Origin: Parelaphostrongylus tenuis
Lineage: Eukaryota > Nematoda > Chromadorea > Rhabditida > Metastrongylidae
NCBI GenBank assembly: GCA_019055375.1
Contig: JAHQIW010000389.1
Location: 186,001-250,000, forward strand
Direction of reading: 5' to 3'
DNA length: 64,000 bases
Of the stretch, positions 21,253 through 34,304 are shown in pieces. How positions within the stretch are numbered: the stretch's first letter is position 1; every line of letters begins with the position of its first letter. A model generated the notes under the pieces. The model made no database searches. It was not told the origin of the DNA and worked only from the letters and a program-made list of their open reading frames with translations. The position numbers and the translations under genes are program-made.

Positions 21253-21444
21253 AACATTTTTATGTATATAATAGATGAATATTTATGCTTATATATAAAG
21301 TAACATTTATGTACATAAATAAAAATATATGAATATAAATACACATACGTATATTTATATGTTTATATTTATGTATATAAATGTAGCTTTATATATATGC
21401 ATGTAAATAAATAAATAAATAAATAAATAAATATATATATATAT
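21253..21444. repeat. AT-rich tract with (AAAT)n and (AT)n
   Basis: ATATAAAT-like low-complexity sequence, ending in (AAAT)n at about 21405-21431 and (AT)n to 21444. It separates the truncated LINE from a SINE. Confidence 0.9.
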
Positions 21445-21446
21445 GC

Positions 21447-21700
21447 CCATGTGACTCAGTGGTCAGAGGAGCTCTGCGTCGCACACAAAGCCGAGGTATC
21501 AATCTTGTTTACATGGCTGACCAAGTCATTCATCTCAGGGCACCGTAGCCGAGTGGTTGTGAAGCTAGTCGCGGCGCGCATGGAGCCAGTCTCCACCGTG
21601 CAACTCTCGCCGGCAGTCAGCAACAACACCCATGAAACGCCACAGCCAAACTTTCCTCGAGATTGCAAGAAGACTCGCTCATTCAGCATTCTGCGACGTT
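21447..21700 (+). repeat. SINE B head followed by SINE C
   Basis: GTGACTCAGTGGTCAGAGGA then CTCTGCGTCGCACACAA is the tRNA-like head of family B (compare the reverse complement at 25200 and 61760), cut off near 21535. A family C copy starts at 21538 (GGGCACCGTAGCCGAGTGG, GCGCGCATGGAGCC, TTCCTCGAGATTGCA), as at 4295. It is either a composite or a nested insertion. Confidence 0.5.
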
Positions 21701-21959
21701 CAACAATAAGAAGAAGAAACGAATTCAGTGATCATTTTCTCAAATATTTCAACAGCAAAAAATGCGATGTAAACACATGAATTTATTTGATTAAAGGAAT
21801 AATTACGTTTATTAGATAAACAATGGTAATAGTAAACAAAGAAGATTACAGTAAACTCCAGAAACTCCAACCTTTGGCCTTTGAACTTTTACAAACTCGC
21901 TTGCGATACTTTCCAACGATGTTCCCACATGTTTTCACCGCAACTTCGCCCCGAGAGCG

Positions 21960-23043
21960 TGTAAATACCGTTATAAGCTGGCTACGCTAGTGTAGCGAGT
22001 AGCCAAAACCTTCAGTATAAACAACGGAGTAACATTTTGTTGAGATACAGCTAGTTTGGTTGTCAAATGTCCTTGCGCGAAAAGCCTGGAAACTGCTGTT
22101 GACAGATGACAACCGTTGAACGAGTCGAATGCACATGAGCCCAATCCTGCCGAAGCGTAAATCCATAGGCGCCAAAGTGTTGAGTAATCCAGAGCTCCAG
22201 TACGCCCTCCTCCCTCCGCCCCCAGAATTTGATGCTGATAGCTGGCAGCGTTGATTTTGACGCTTTCGTTGATGAAGACCAACAGCGTCTTTCCGGTGGC
22301 GCAAATGCCGACGCGGACCATCACAGAGGCGGAAAATGACTGCGGCCCATGGTTCCTGCTAGTACGGACAACTGCTGATCAATTTTGAGAAGTTTACATC
22401 GATTCTAGCGATTGTGGGGTAGTTTGATCATGAATTTCTTCTCGACCGTGGAAAGCACATCCGACAAACGAGAATCACAGATCAAACAAATCATTAGGCG
22501 AGCCTTTGAAAGCCGTTCTTCTTTCACCTTTTTGTCCAGAGGGTTAACACGATTGGCCTTATAGTTGCACAGCTTCAGCTTATTTTTAATAATGTTTCTG
22601 ATGCTCCGCCCGCTGATCCTGAGCTTTCCGAGGAGTTTGGCGCATCGAACGCTCCGGAATCCGTTGAACTTGGCAACTAGTCTTGTGGACGTTTTCCGAA
22701 GTAGATGAGGTGATTAGACGACCACACCGAGGACAACCCTAAGTCCTCTAATCTCTTTGAAACATTTCACGGCTCTTTAGACACTTGATGGTTTGTAATC
22801 AGCCAATTTCAACAATGTCGAACTTTTTCATTCCCGCCTTATTTAACTCATGTACTGCGATACGCTGATTTTTACGACTCATGACTTGAGCACATCTTTC
22901 AGATGAAAAGATAACAGACAAATGAATGATACAGAATCTAGACCAAAATTGAACCAAGGTTCTAATGAAATTATCAGAAACAATAAAAAGTCATTAATTC
23001 AGCGTTAAAATTACCAAAAATACAAAACTAACTTCTTACGCGC
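21960..23043 (-). pseudogene. Tc1/mariner-type transposase pseudogene
   Basis: From the right end, the minus strand reads an N-terminal start (MSRKNQRIAVHELNKAGMKK), a helix-turn-helix segment, then VMVRVGICATGKTLLVFINE, SVKINAASYQ and a FQQD-like segment (FGRIG/QDWAHVHS in shifted frames) before it decays. The VMV.GICATGKTPLVF signature is typical of the mariner/maT branch of Tc1/mariner transposases. There are many stops and frameshifts. A second decayed copy lies at 50290-51008 and aligns through the transposase and the 5' flank, so both come from one family. Confidence 0.85.
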
Positions 23044-23046
<3 letters not shown>

Positions 23047-23090
<44 letters not shown>

Positions 23091-23110
23091 TATAAATAAA
23101 TTTATATATA
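23047..23110. repeat. (AT)n microsatellite
   Basis: About 34 bp of uninterrupted AT followed by degenerate ATA/AAAT sequence, at the 5' edge of the transposase relic. Confidence 0.9.
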
Positions 23111-23194
23111 CAAAATTGTAGCGTTTGGTTACACATACCAGTGACTAGGATGAGATTCAAAGGTGATCAGGAATTATCTAAGCGACTACCTCTG

Positions 23195-23340
23195 AATTTA
23201 CATGCCAAACAATCGGCATAAAGTGGGAGTGAAACAGTGTTTCACTCACACCGGTATAGCCTGCTACCACTACACCACCGGCGTCACTTCTCTGCCACTA
23301 TTCTTTCTTCAATATGAACTATCGTAAGTGTCAGCAACCA
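23195..23340 (-). repeat. SINE-like fragment, tRNA head region
   Basis: The blocks CTGCTACCACTACACCACCG and GAACTATCGTAAGTGTCAGC parallel GCTACCACCATACCACTAAG and GAATTATCGCAGCTGTCAAC at 61190-61265, so it belongs to the same minus-strand SINE group. It is too diverged for box B to be seen clearly. Confidence 0.4.
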
Positions 23341-24009
23341 ACGTTTAACGGCTTGGTGTGGTAAGCAATAATCTAAATGCTTATATTTTAAATGTTTTTT
23401 TTAGCAGTGATCATGTTATTATTAACGAAGAGATTTAGATTCAGTGGGTATAATCGTCATATTTGTGGGTCAATTTGGATAGTGATGGGCAATAGATTCT
23501 AGGTGATGAACGTGTTCAGGCTGAGCACGATTGCAAGCAGTGCATGCAAATGGCGGCCAAAATTTCTGCAGATAAAGAGAATGAGTAAATGGCAGAACGG
23601 TTTGTGCAATTTCGTATGTAGCTTTACAAGACATGCTCCAAGCGAAGCTGAGCTTCACCACCACGCAAACTGACTCTAACAAATGTAGCAATTAATATGC
23701 TCATTGACAATCATCGGAGCGGTTGTTTTTATGGGAATATTTATCAAAGGTAAATTTTGAGTAAACTCAGAGACTTTCGGTGTTACAGGAGATTAGTTGA
23801 GTTCTCTCTGTCGTATATTCATATTGGTTAGCAACATTAATGAGAAACTTTTCATGATCCGAAGCAATACCACGATTCAACATAAAGAAAGCTTTCTCTC
23901 GTTTTTAGTCACATTTGGAAAAACTTTTATGTGAACTCATATCAACTGACACGACTGTAGTAACTTTATCTGGTAGCGTATATATTGAAGTTATTCGCAC
24001 TATTTGTAC

Positions 24010-24896
24010 TGGGTTTGTCGTGAAGCAACACTTCCATTTTTCTCTATCGCGCGCAAGAGTAGCCCAGCGAGTCCTCTTCGCTCTAGGGATTCGCTGAGCA
24101 TCATATCTTTTTTCTATGCCTTTCGTCAAGAAATCGGACCATCAGGTCGGTGGTCTTCCTGTAAAGCGCTTGATGTCCCGAAGAATCCAGTCGGTAACGG
24201 CTCTTGTTCACCGGTTGTCGTTGAAGCGCATCACGTGTCCAGCCCACATTATTTTCGATATACTGGCGTGCAGAACGGCGTCTTTGATCCTAAGTTCTTG
24301 ACATAGGTCGGAACTTCGGATCATTTCTCTCATTTGCGAGATACGGGATACTGCCAGCACCGACCTTTCGACTGCGAGTTCGATAACGCCAAGTGATCTT
24401 TCATCTTGCTCACGTAGCCACCAGGTTTCTGCTGCAAACGCTAGGGCAATAATAATCGTCGAGTCGAAAAGGTGTGCACGAAATCGGATGTTCTTTGTCC
24501 TCTTCACTACATCTTCGATGCTCCTAAACGTTCCCCAAGCCGCTCGCTTTCTCCTGCTCAACTCTGGACCTAGGTCGTTCATTGTTGATTTCACTACCTA
24601 GATAGACGTAACTGGAGCATTCGGAGATTTTTGCTCCGTTGAGCGAGAATGGGGCATTTAAAACCCATCCCTTCCTCATAAACATCGTTTTCGTTGGATT
24701 TAATTGAAGACCAATCTTTCCACAGGCGTTGTAGAAATCGGTCAACATTTGTTCCGCTTGACTGATGCTTGGTGTTATGAGAACGATATCATCAGCAAAG
24801 CGAAAATGGTTAAGTTGTCGACCGTCAATTTTTACTCCCATATCGTCCCATTTTAGTTATCGCATGACGTTTTAGATGGTGACAGTCAAAAATTTT
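24010..24896 (-). mobile_element. RTE-type LINE, RT C-terminal half, second copy
   Basis: Minus strand reads VKIDGRQLNHFRFADDIVLI (RT FADD motif), LNPTKTMFMRKGW, CSSYVYLGSEIN, AFAAETWW, KIMWAGHVMRF and DREKWKCC. It parallels the copy at 19640 but with different lesions (a frameshift near 24590 and another near 24205). The regular sequence before GRQLN continues about 60 bp and then stops, so this copy is 5' truncated a little upstream of the catalytic motif. Confidence 0.9.
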
Positions 24897-24949
24897 GGCA
24901 AATTTGCAGGCCTATTTACATACATATATATATGTATAAAAGGATAAAG

Positions 24950-25235
24950 GATAAAGCTCTCGGCGTTAATCAATCCTTGAGGGATGCGCCATGCATTCGA
25001 CTTCAATTTTTAACTTCGTTTGAGGTGATTGAATGCACATCTGGCCTTTACAATGACTCGCGGTGGCCTCCCGCTGAACCGAGTCAGTGCTGCTTATCCT
25101 CCTAGACAAATCTGAGACCTGTCTGGTACCAATTTACCGACCCCGCAGGGATGGATGGCTTGGTGAGCCATGAGCGCGACATCGAACCAGTGACCTTGTG
25201 TGCGACGCAGGGCACCTCTAACCACTGCGCCACAT
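24950..25235 (-). repeat. tRNA-derived SINE, family B
   Basis: On the minus strand: box A-like TGGCGCAGTGGTTAGAGG, CCTGCGTCGCACACAA, box B-like TGGTTCGATGTCG, CTCATGGCTCACCAAGCC, then the body with TCGGTAAATTGGTACCAG and TGTAAAGGCC. It aligns over its whole length with 61495-61795. (TA)n sequence touches both ends. Confidence 0.7.
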
Positions 25236-25240
25236 ACACT

Positions 25241-25252
25241 CTTATATATATG

Positions 25253-25283
<31 letters not shown>

Positions 25284-25306
25284 GTATATATATATGTATA
25301 TATGTG
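25241..25306. repeat. (TATA/TATG)n microsatellite
   Basis: Pure TATATA/TATG repeats directly next to the tRNA-like head of the SINE. Confidence 0.9.
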
Positions 25307-25319
25307 TATTTTTTTTGAA

Positions 25320-28300
25320 GTAGTCTCTCTTATTTCTTATCAGTGCCGCTCTATTATATCTTCGCAAGACCATTTTCCGTGCTTTGGCATCATGTAACTC
25401 AGTTATGATATAATTCGTGTAGTTGACGAATTTCAAAACTTACAATTGCGGATACTAATGCAACACTTTCGATTTCGCTGTCAGTTCTTTCTCCAGTATT
25501 CTGTCGAACCTGTATGCGATAGTTCTAGTGAAGAATCCAGACGACTCATAGCAGACAGAATCGGCTATCTAAAACTGTTGAGTTTACGCAAAACATTCGC
25601 CATCAGGGGGAGAAGTTGCTTCGATACAAACTATCGTTGTTGTCGCAACCAACGTCTGAAAGGTTGTTGAGTCTGGTAGGTCAATATGTGCGTAAAGCAC
25701 TTTGCTCGGCTATGCTGACAGTTTTTGAAATATGTATAAGCGATTGTAATGTGCTATCCGGAGAGAAATGAAGATACGACCCCTTTAGCTGAACCACAAC
25801 CGTGTTAGTAGTCATACGAAAGCTTAAATTTCTGGCTAGTGCGCTACATGTTCCTTTTTCAAAAAGATCCTATTGAAGGCTGCAGCCTTCAAAATATAAT
25901 TTTATTACACATCCGCTGCTCACTTCAGCTATTACTTTGCTGGGAGAAGGGAAACATATAGACTTGTAAAGGATGTCTTGTAGTATCAGAGGAATACATT
26001 TTATCTGGAGCTTCTTTCAAAGCGGAAAAAAACTTAAATTCAGTGACAACAATTGCACTCCACATGCTAGCCGCGCCAACGCGATTAGTCAGCCGCCGTA
26101 TGGAATCTACGGCCAGCACACACCCAGCCCACGCCCAGCACATATACTAACCGACAAACTAATGCGCCTTGTGTAAAATCCGGCATCGTTTTCTTTGTCA
26201 CACTGTAATGAAACAGTCTTTGTTAGAGGATAATTATATTGTTGGAATCGTCCAAACTTGCGCATCGAATGCTTATAAGTCCAGGAAACAGTTTTGTCTT
26301 GCGAGAAGTATGCGCCTGCGAAACACAAATGTTTTCCTTCTGTTGGAGGTTATAAAAAAGCTTCCACAGAAAAATCTGCTTAGTGCAGAGGTGAGAGATT
26401 TAGGATTTAAAATAATTACCAACACTCTTACGAACAATTTTTTCCATCGAAAGGGGTTGTTTTTTCATTTGTCTTCATAACATAGAAGAACCGTATAATC
26501 TAGACGAGGTATGAAAAAGCAGTCTAAGCATCCTCACCTATCGCTTCTGACATAGGTGAAACACGTGTTAAACTCCCTCCTAAGGTCGAATGTTTTTTTA
26601 TACTACTCAACAATCTCAGATTGAACGGTAGTTGCCGATGTAGTGAAGGTTTACTTTTTTGAACATCAACACCGCTCTGCTAATTTATCATTGACTAGAA
26701 ACCTTGCAGTCTGACAGATAAGTAGTGAAGAAACCATCCAAAGTACTGATGAACACTAATTTGAGGTTTCTCAAGTGTTCTTATCCTGTCTGTACCGGAT
26801 ACTGTTCGATTCTTAACGATAAAATAGTCTATCAAATCTCGGAAAGGAGAGCCGATGGTGCGAGTATTCAAACCTCTTTTATTTCTTATGAAGTCATAAA
26901 TAAATGGCTATCAAAGAGTTCTTGAGTAGTGATCGTTGATGATTTACTCCATAGCCTTTTTGAAAAGTGTTACTTATTCGCTGAGGCGTCAAAATGCAGT
27001 CAAATTGGTGTTGTGATTAGCAAAGATTCAATGAGCTTTGCGACTAATTCTTCTCGCTTCTGCTTTGGCTGTAACTTCTGAGCTTCTCTATCTGAGATCT
27101 TCTTTTAGCGCCTTTCTGCAATGTTTTACAAGCTTGGACGCAAATTTCCGGTTGCTTGCGGTTTCTGCCGATACCACATGGACGTGTCTATACTACACCT
27201 CGTGTTTGTGGAGACAAACGTCTGCTGGTGACATTCGGGACTCGCGTTCCTCTTACCGCGAACATAAAGATGTTCTATGAGCTGTCAATAACGGTACCTT
27301 TGCAAGTGCTGAATAACGAGTTGATTATATTCCAGTTTATAATAGTTCTGAGATTTTGTTATTTAGATTTAGCTGCCTATTCTCCCTTTCGCATGAAATG
27401 AAATGTTGCGCGAAGATGACGCTAGTCTGATCCCGTGTAAAATTTGGGAGCCGCAGCGACATCGGTCACGCAGAATCTTCTATTTACTAGAATATGGTAT
27501 ATTTCGTTATGTTATTCTTTATTAGAGAACTCCCTCGTCCGCCGCTGAAATGATGCTTCAAAAATTGTGAGATTCCATGGATGCTTCCAGCCACGCGTTG
27601 AATTCTCCAATAATGACCTTGAAAATGTATGGTGCTCTCTGAAGAACTTCTCTAGGTCTAATTCACATCGTCCAACAAGCAAGCGCCCAATGCTGTTTCT
27701 AGTTGTCCGAATGAATGGAGGGTTCATGATCAATTAACTATGACGAAGACATCGACTCCACCGGTACTTCTACTATCGCATATTCCAAGAAGCAGCCATT
27801 CTCTGATGTCATAGACAGTGTGAAGTGGGTTGAGTCCTCTCGCTCAGCAAGCTAATGATGTCGCGTCCTATCCTTCTTGAGTGCACTAATGGATCCTCTC
27901 CAGATAATTCCCATACAAGCTTACAACCGCTGCAAATGAAGATGCACCTAACCCGTTTTGATTTTAGCAGCCTAGTTTAGCATTTAGTGCCTCTCGCACT
28001 CCTCTTTCTTCACGCTTCTGCACCTGGGACCCTTTCGGGATTAAGACTGTTTGGCCTGCTCTTAGATTATATTTAACTTTTCTACACTCAACATATACTT
28101 TGCTGAGCTTCAAACGTGTCTGGATGATCACGGACCGCTAGGTAGTCTGTTCCGGGAAAAAGGAAGCATTTCAATTATTGGACGGAACCCTAAGCGCCTC
28201 TTATGTCTCAGTCGCTTGATTGCAGGCTCTGAGCAGTTTGACTCGCAGAAATAAAGGTATGTCAGATTAGCGCTATAGAAACATAGTGTCTATTATCTGA

Positions 28301-28720
28301 ATCCGTTAGCGTCTTTAAGAAGTACATGATAGCCTTTGGTTTCGCTTTTGGCTCACGTTCAATTTTTCTATTTACTACCTGGAGACGGCCCACTCTCACG
28401 GATAATCGGGTAGAGGTCTGACATTGAGCGAGATCCATGGTGATGTGTTCTGAGGCTAAAAAAGTTTGTGGAGCGGAAAGTATACAGTCGGTGTAGATAA
28501 TTTCGATATGGAAAATTTGTCCTCCTAGATGGAGAAGTCGTCCAAGTCCTTTCGTTGTTGACGAGGCTGAACTGAAGATTTTTCCGCTCTGTAAAACCAT
28601 GCGCACACAGCTGCTTGAGAGCTTATAAAAGAATCCAGCGTAAGCATGTTAATCGTTTTGAATCGTTGAAAAATTGTATAGCCGAAAACTTCAATAATGT
28701 ATATATACTAGATGTAGCAG
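25320..28720. other. No supported gene
   Basis: Many short open frames on both strands (for example 26107-26328, 27038-27401, 28262-28606), none with splice-consistent boundaries or a family resemblance. A short block at 25615-25680 (CAAACTATCGTTGTTGTCGC) is a diverged SINE fragment like 23310. Nothing else is supportable. Confidence 0.4.
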
Positions 28721-28729
28721 AGAAGTTAT

Positions 28730-31090
28730 CGCTTTGAGAGATTGTCGACATATAACAGTTGTTCCGCTAAACAACTGCTATTTCCTTTGCGCCGCGCATG
28801 TACATAATGTAGATAATACAACACTAAGTTAAATTTATCGAATAAGCATAACATTGTATCCTGCGGACTCTGCGTCAAATTATCGGAAGGCGACATAATT
28901 AGCGTGTTTATCGACCCGAGATCGCGATAAACCCGGGACATTGCCGATGGCGACACCCGTCGACGACATGGTTGCTCAGCGGTCAAGGAAGATGGCGATG
29001 GTGGAGAATCACGCCCACAATGGCACTTCATTACTCTTTACGATCTCATTGCTTGCTCGTTTCCTTTATCTACTTCTACTCATCTATCGATAATGCTAAC
29101 TAGGTGTCAAGATATCAGCTATCTGAAGCCCCTTCCGATCATGTATCTCGAATCAATCACTCACTTTTCGACGACGTCACTCACTTGCCCTTGGCATCAA
29201 CTTTATCATTCTCTGGTATGATTAAGTTCGCTAGTTGCTGTACATATGTGTATATAATTTGATATGTTTAGGTTGTTCGTTATAAGGTTAAATCTTATTC
29301 CAAAAATCCGCGTGGCAGGTCAAATCAAGACGAGACAAGGAGCAGTACTCTATCGCAAAGTGTACAAGACGACTCAATTGTCACTGAAACTAAAATAGTG
29401 GTGCATCGGCAGAACTAAAATACGACAGTTATACTGCTCAACGTAGAACAATCCTTTTTTCAACCACAGTGCTACGAGTGACGAGGAACCGACGCCCTAT
29501 GACAGCAATCAACGAACAATTCAGTGGTTGGACGTCTATGTATCTTCACAGCATTCCACAAAGTCAAAATTGCACTAAAAGGTCACGTTGAGCGCTTGGT
29601 GGTTTGCTGCTGTGGAGATAACGACGACAGTGAACACTGGACCGAATCGTTGTAGTTCTGAAGAAGGCAATGGTGCCTAGGCACAGTCTACAGTATGGAA
29701 TTTCGAAGCAGCCTTGTGTTTACCCGTAAATACTTACGCAATGGCAGCTGAACGGCCTATCTTCACGTATAATGCGGACTCCAGCAGATTTCCATTAGTT
29801 TTTTGCCTCACGAGTCATCCATGGTTACGGCTTTGCTTCAAACATGGGGCGGTGCGAGTGATATACCGTGATCTCTAACGCATCACCAGCCGCGAGGACA
29901 GAAAATTGATTCTGGTTATTGGTTACAAGCACGTTTTCCAATCGTGTATGCGATCGTTCCAAGAAAGGTTTGCATACTCCCGGAGTCCATCCTACAGTTC
30001 TTTTCGCCTATCTGGCGTTTGTTCTTGCTATTGAACTGATCGAACTACATATTGTTTTTGATGAGTAAGACTGTGACTTTACAGCATGACTGCTGATACA
30101 CTGCTATCTCGTGAATGTGAAGACAATTGATGACGGTGTGGTATAGTCATTTTTATCGACCATGAAAAATTATAAATGCACTATATTAACAATATTCGTA
30201 AAGTGTTCATTCTCCATACATATTCCACACACAACGCTGTAATAGAACTTCATTTAACCAGTGTTCATAACCCAAATCAAATAAGAAGGTGAAGTAACCG
30301 AGTGGGGACGACAAAGGACGAGAAGAACATGAGTGGTGTCACCAACGATCTCTACCTAATTTTTGACAAACAGTCTCTTCAAAGCAATAGTAAATAATTA
30401 GGTGGAGTGTTGCTATGAAGAATGTCTTCTATTCAACGCAGAGCAGGTTGTTGTCTCCACCCAAACCATTAGGTACCTTGGTATGCAATGATGATGTCAC
30501 CCATCTGCCATCAACCAGAAATCGGAACTCATGCCTTAAATGCGATTTTTATAGAGAACCGAACTTTCAACACTTACTAATGAAAAATTTGTAGGTGATT
30601 TGGATCTGCATAGATGCAACAGTATCTGAATTACATGACGTTTCATGAAAAATTGTAGCAGTGAATTGGTTTTGGACAGAATTGGTATTACGTTATGTTT
30701 GATGGAAGGGAAGATCAATTCCACTTCATATGATACTTTTTCCCATAGTATACACCAACTCCACTTTAAAATATCCTATTCCATCGCAAAACACCTCTGT
30801 GCGGAAAGGGCACATAATTCCCCTACTACATGTGCTGTCTCCAAAAAATTCACGGATTCCCAAAAAAAAATCATTATAGAATGGTGACGCAAATTGCTCG
30901 CCGGGCATAGATGTTTTTCGTTTCACTTAGTTCTACCGAGAAATACAACAACTCACAGAATCCATACCTACATAGTTGCATCTGCGTCATTTTCAAAACG
31001 ACTGCAAATGTTTCACCTAATCTGGCCTGCAAACATTCGCCTGTTAATCAGCCGAGTACTAAAGAATCTGATATTGGTTGAATTCTTATG
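28730..31090. other. No supported gene
   Basis: AT-rich. The block CCGCGTGGCAG at about 29311 is shared with 2926 in the LTR-like stretch, but no LTR ends or gag/pol reading can be shown. The right side lies 3' of the TDP-43-NTD/CBM gene and should contain its 3' UTR; no clear polyadenylation signal is picked out. Confidence 0.35.
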
Positions 31091-31096
31091 TTTAGA

Positions 31097-34000
31097 TTAG
31101 CAGCAGTTTGCAGTTTGCGTCGATCGATGGTCGATAATTTTGAATTGAACAAGCGCATACCTGCCACAAGGTAAATCCAGGGTTACGCCACTTTTCCCTT
31201 CACCCAACGGATCACATTTCAACGCACACTTCCAGTCAAGAAATGAACCCTGAAGTGGAAAATTACACTGTTGTTTGAGCAAATAGACGAATCGACCTGA
31301 AAATCGTAAGCAGTAAAGATGCCCTGCACTATCTGACATGCTTTTGAAGAAAATTAAAAGATGACTGAATTCAATTACATTTTATTCAATCGCTTCTAGC
31401 GGTGGTATGATGTTTTGTATATACCTATTGATGTAGAGTGATATGCAAAACTTATGCGTCCGGCAAGACTCGAACCCTTATCTCACTCTGTCCAGGAGCG
31501 CGTGCTCTATTCTGTTGCGTTACTGACGCCCGTTTTGCTTACCAACCTTTCTACGCTACAACGCATCTATCTGTCAGCGACCAGCCCTCAGTGGCCTGGC
31601 CTAGGTAGTCGCCTATCGACATTGAAAAGAGTCACGCTGACAGATATTGGGTATTAGATGATCAAACATGATTTCTTTTTTATTCAGTCGCTTCTAGCGG
31701 TAGTAATGTCTCAAATATACTCACTAATGTAGAGTAATGCGCAAAACTTCCGCGTCAGGAGGGACTCGAACCCACAACTCACTTTATCCCGGAAAGCGTG
31801 CTCTAACTTGTTGCAATTGCCGCCCGCTTAGCTCATCACTCTTTCTGATGATGACCACAGATGATTATCTGCCATGCTTACTCAGATTATCAAATACGAC
31901 CAAATACAGAAGGTTGTGAGCATGAGAACTTCAAGATGATTCGAAAAGAGCACGGAGAAACGGCCAACCACCTGATAGAAGTATCACATTTACAAGCTCA
32001 TCCGTTTGATTCAGAAGTTTTATTACAGCGCGCTTCGCAAGTAGAAAGTAGACTGACTTGCCATGGAACTTGAGAACTTCATCAAAAGCTTTGGTCACGT
32101 GCAACGTAATGGGTAGAGGATTCCTAAAATACACACGGATTCACACTATTGTTCGTCTTGAGCAGACCAAGCCCCTATCTCCTCGCAGTTTAGATCTCTC
32201 GAGAGAATTGTCTAAGGAGATGCAAACACTAATTTGATACGTCGACAGGATCACGCAGGTATTACTGTATTACCCAAATGCACCTTCAGCCACCTCCACA
32301 ACTTTTGCTTCATTGCATATCCCTGCGAGATTGATCATTCGGGACCGAACACCTAACTCAAAACTGAAGAATACGTGAATGATGCGTTATGAAATACTGA
32401 CGATACATACGGTTAAGGTGGATACTAGAGTTGAGGTTTTCTTTTACTGACCCGCATTCTAAGCCAAGGAAATACAAAAGCTATAATAGTGCAGTAGAAT
32501 CGATTAGGGCGACGACAAAAACATATTCGGCGACAAACAAGTACAACAAATGAAATGACTGTGTGCAGCAAAAGAGGAGCATTCTGAACAAAGCGCGAGC
32601 GAGGTAGGCCGATTCATAGATGGATGTCATTGAACTGAGCCACTGACTGCACAACTTCCAAATACAGAAGTACAACTCGCAAACACCAGCGTACACATAG
32701 ACTGTTTTATATGGGCAATGACCATAAAAAAAAAAGAACTGCATCAAAATCGCATTAAGAAACGCTCGATTGGTGAAGAAAAGGCTCACTAATATCAAAG
32801 CAAAAGAGTAGCTGAAAAATCAGCAGATTGTAAATTATTACCATTACGAAGACATTCTGTTGATTTCCATGTTCTATTTCAATCTTAACTCTCTTAGTTC
32901 CACAAGTTGACATGTGTGAGTGGCATAGAGGCGTTAGTGTATAAACTGGTGATGAGGGCAAACTGAAAAATATGGATTTTCCTAGTTCTACGCCAATAAA
33001 ATTTCTTCATTATGAAATGCAGTATTCCAGTCCAACCAAGTATCGGCGACACGCCATTGGCTAGGGAATGGCTGAGTGACAGAGTACGATGGTGGAATCA
33101 CGTATGTTGTGGATGGTTGTGGTGCTCTGAAAACAAGAAATGAGTTTAAGGCTAAAAATCATAACGACATAGGACAGGTAAGTAAAGTATCTTATTTTCC
33201 AAAACGGCTTAGTTATGCAAATTATAATGAACAAATATAGAGTGGAGCCATCATATATCAAGATGACTTCTAGTCTTCAATGATAAGAACTCTTTCAGAC
33301 AACCAATTGGATACGACGGAGAGACGCCGTTGACCTCGGCGCAGTGCGCGGCGACTAGTCCGTAGTGCCTAGTGGTCAGTGCCTGCAGGCCAACGTGAAG
33401 AAAGTTGCTGATTCCATCTCCTCCCACGTTGTTTCTCTGTACAATTTTTTACTGTGCTGTGGCTACTGGAGGGAAAACGAATAAGTAGAGGGCAGAGAAG
33501 CAATGCCGTCAAGCCTCGTGTAGGAGATCGAACCCACAACTTTTTGTCCAACGGCCACCACTAACCACTTGGCACTACGCTCGCTGGGGCTGGCAGCATG
33601 CCCGTGTTGTACTCAATGGGTTAAACGAAAGAAAAGAAGTCATAATAGACACAACTTTCAAAAACAAACTTCTACTTCGTCTCGACAAGAACAATCGACA
33701 TCGCGATTTACTTGACTTAACTCGAAGCGCTGCGGTTTTGACGATGTAATAAGGCAGAATTATGATAGCAACAATAAAATTCTGTGCCGATTTCGTAGAA
33801 CCTTGCCACTAGACGAAGATATCACAGGGAGCGACTGACTGGTCAAAAAAACCATGATGAAATGCGACTTAATATCACTCAAAAAACTCACACTAACACC
33901 GCAGTTCATCATACCGACAAATGTGATGGTCGGTAAACAAAAATGAAATGAAAACTGAGAATTTCAACCCAAATATTAGCCGAACTTTGTTATTTCACTA

Positions 34001-34304
34001 CAACCACAGCACAAATTCTTACCTTGATGCTGTGACGAGTCTAAAAAAAGCAATTTTAAAGCTCCCTTTACATGAAGTTACTTAGAGAAATCGACATCTC
34101 AGGTGATTATTCCGAGTTGTCGATCATTTTTAAGTCACACCGATGGCACATAAATGATAAGAAAAGATTCGAAGAGTCGTTTCATTGAGTGAACATTCAT
34201 AGAGACCATAAATAACCTACTGTTCGTTCAAACTCTGAATTTTGGTGTTTGCTGCATCAAGCAAGTGCCGTTGATGAGCAAGACCCGCTTCTAACTCACC
34301 AATT
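31097..34304 (-). CDS. Tail linker and AMPK-beta-type glycogen-binding module
   Basis: Exon 34221-34304 ends the coiled coil (IGELEAGLAHQRHLLDAANT). An 18-nt exon (34023-34040) and exon 32992-33126 give a Pro/Tyr/Ser linker (APQPSTTYVIPPSYSVTQPF) and WLDWNTAFHNEEILL. Exon 32842-32962 ends KRVKIEIEHGNQQNVFVM and joins exon 31097-31249 in phase 0: GSFLDWKCALKCDP, GVTLDLPCGRYALVQFKI. The V.FV(M)GSF..W and LDLP.GRY motifs are the hallmark of the CBM48/AMPK-beta glycogen-binding module; the two Trp-containing sites that stack on glucose include the W of GSFLDW. Either the frame ends at the stop 31097, or a donor (AG|GTATGC) inside CGRY leads to a further unseen exon. Confidence 0.75.

Noticed and set aside
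28730..29340. Solo LTR matching 2254-2940
   Set aside because: Only the short CCGCGTGGCAG motif is shared; the rest does not align and no LTR ends can be placed.
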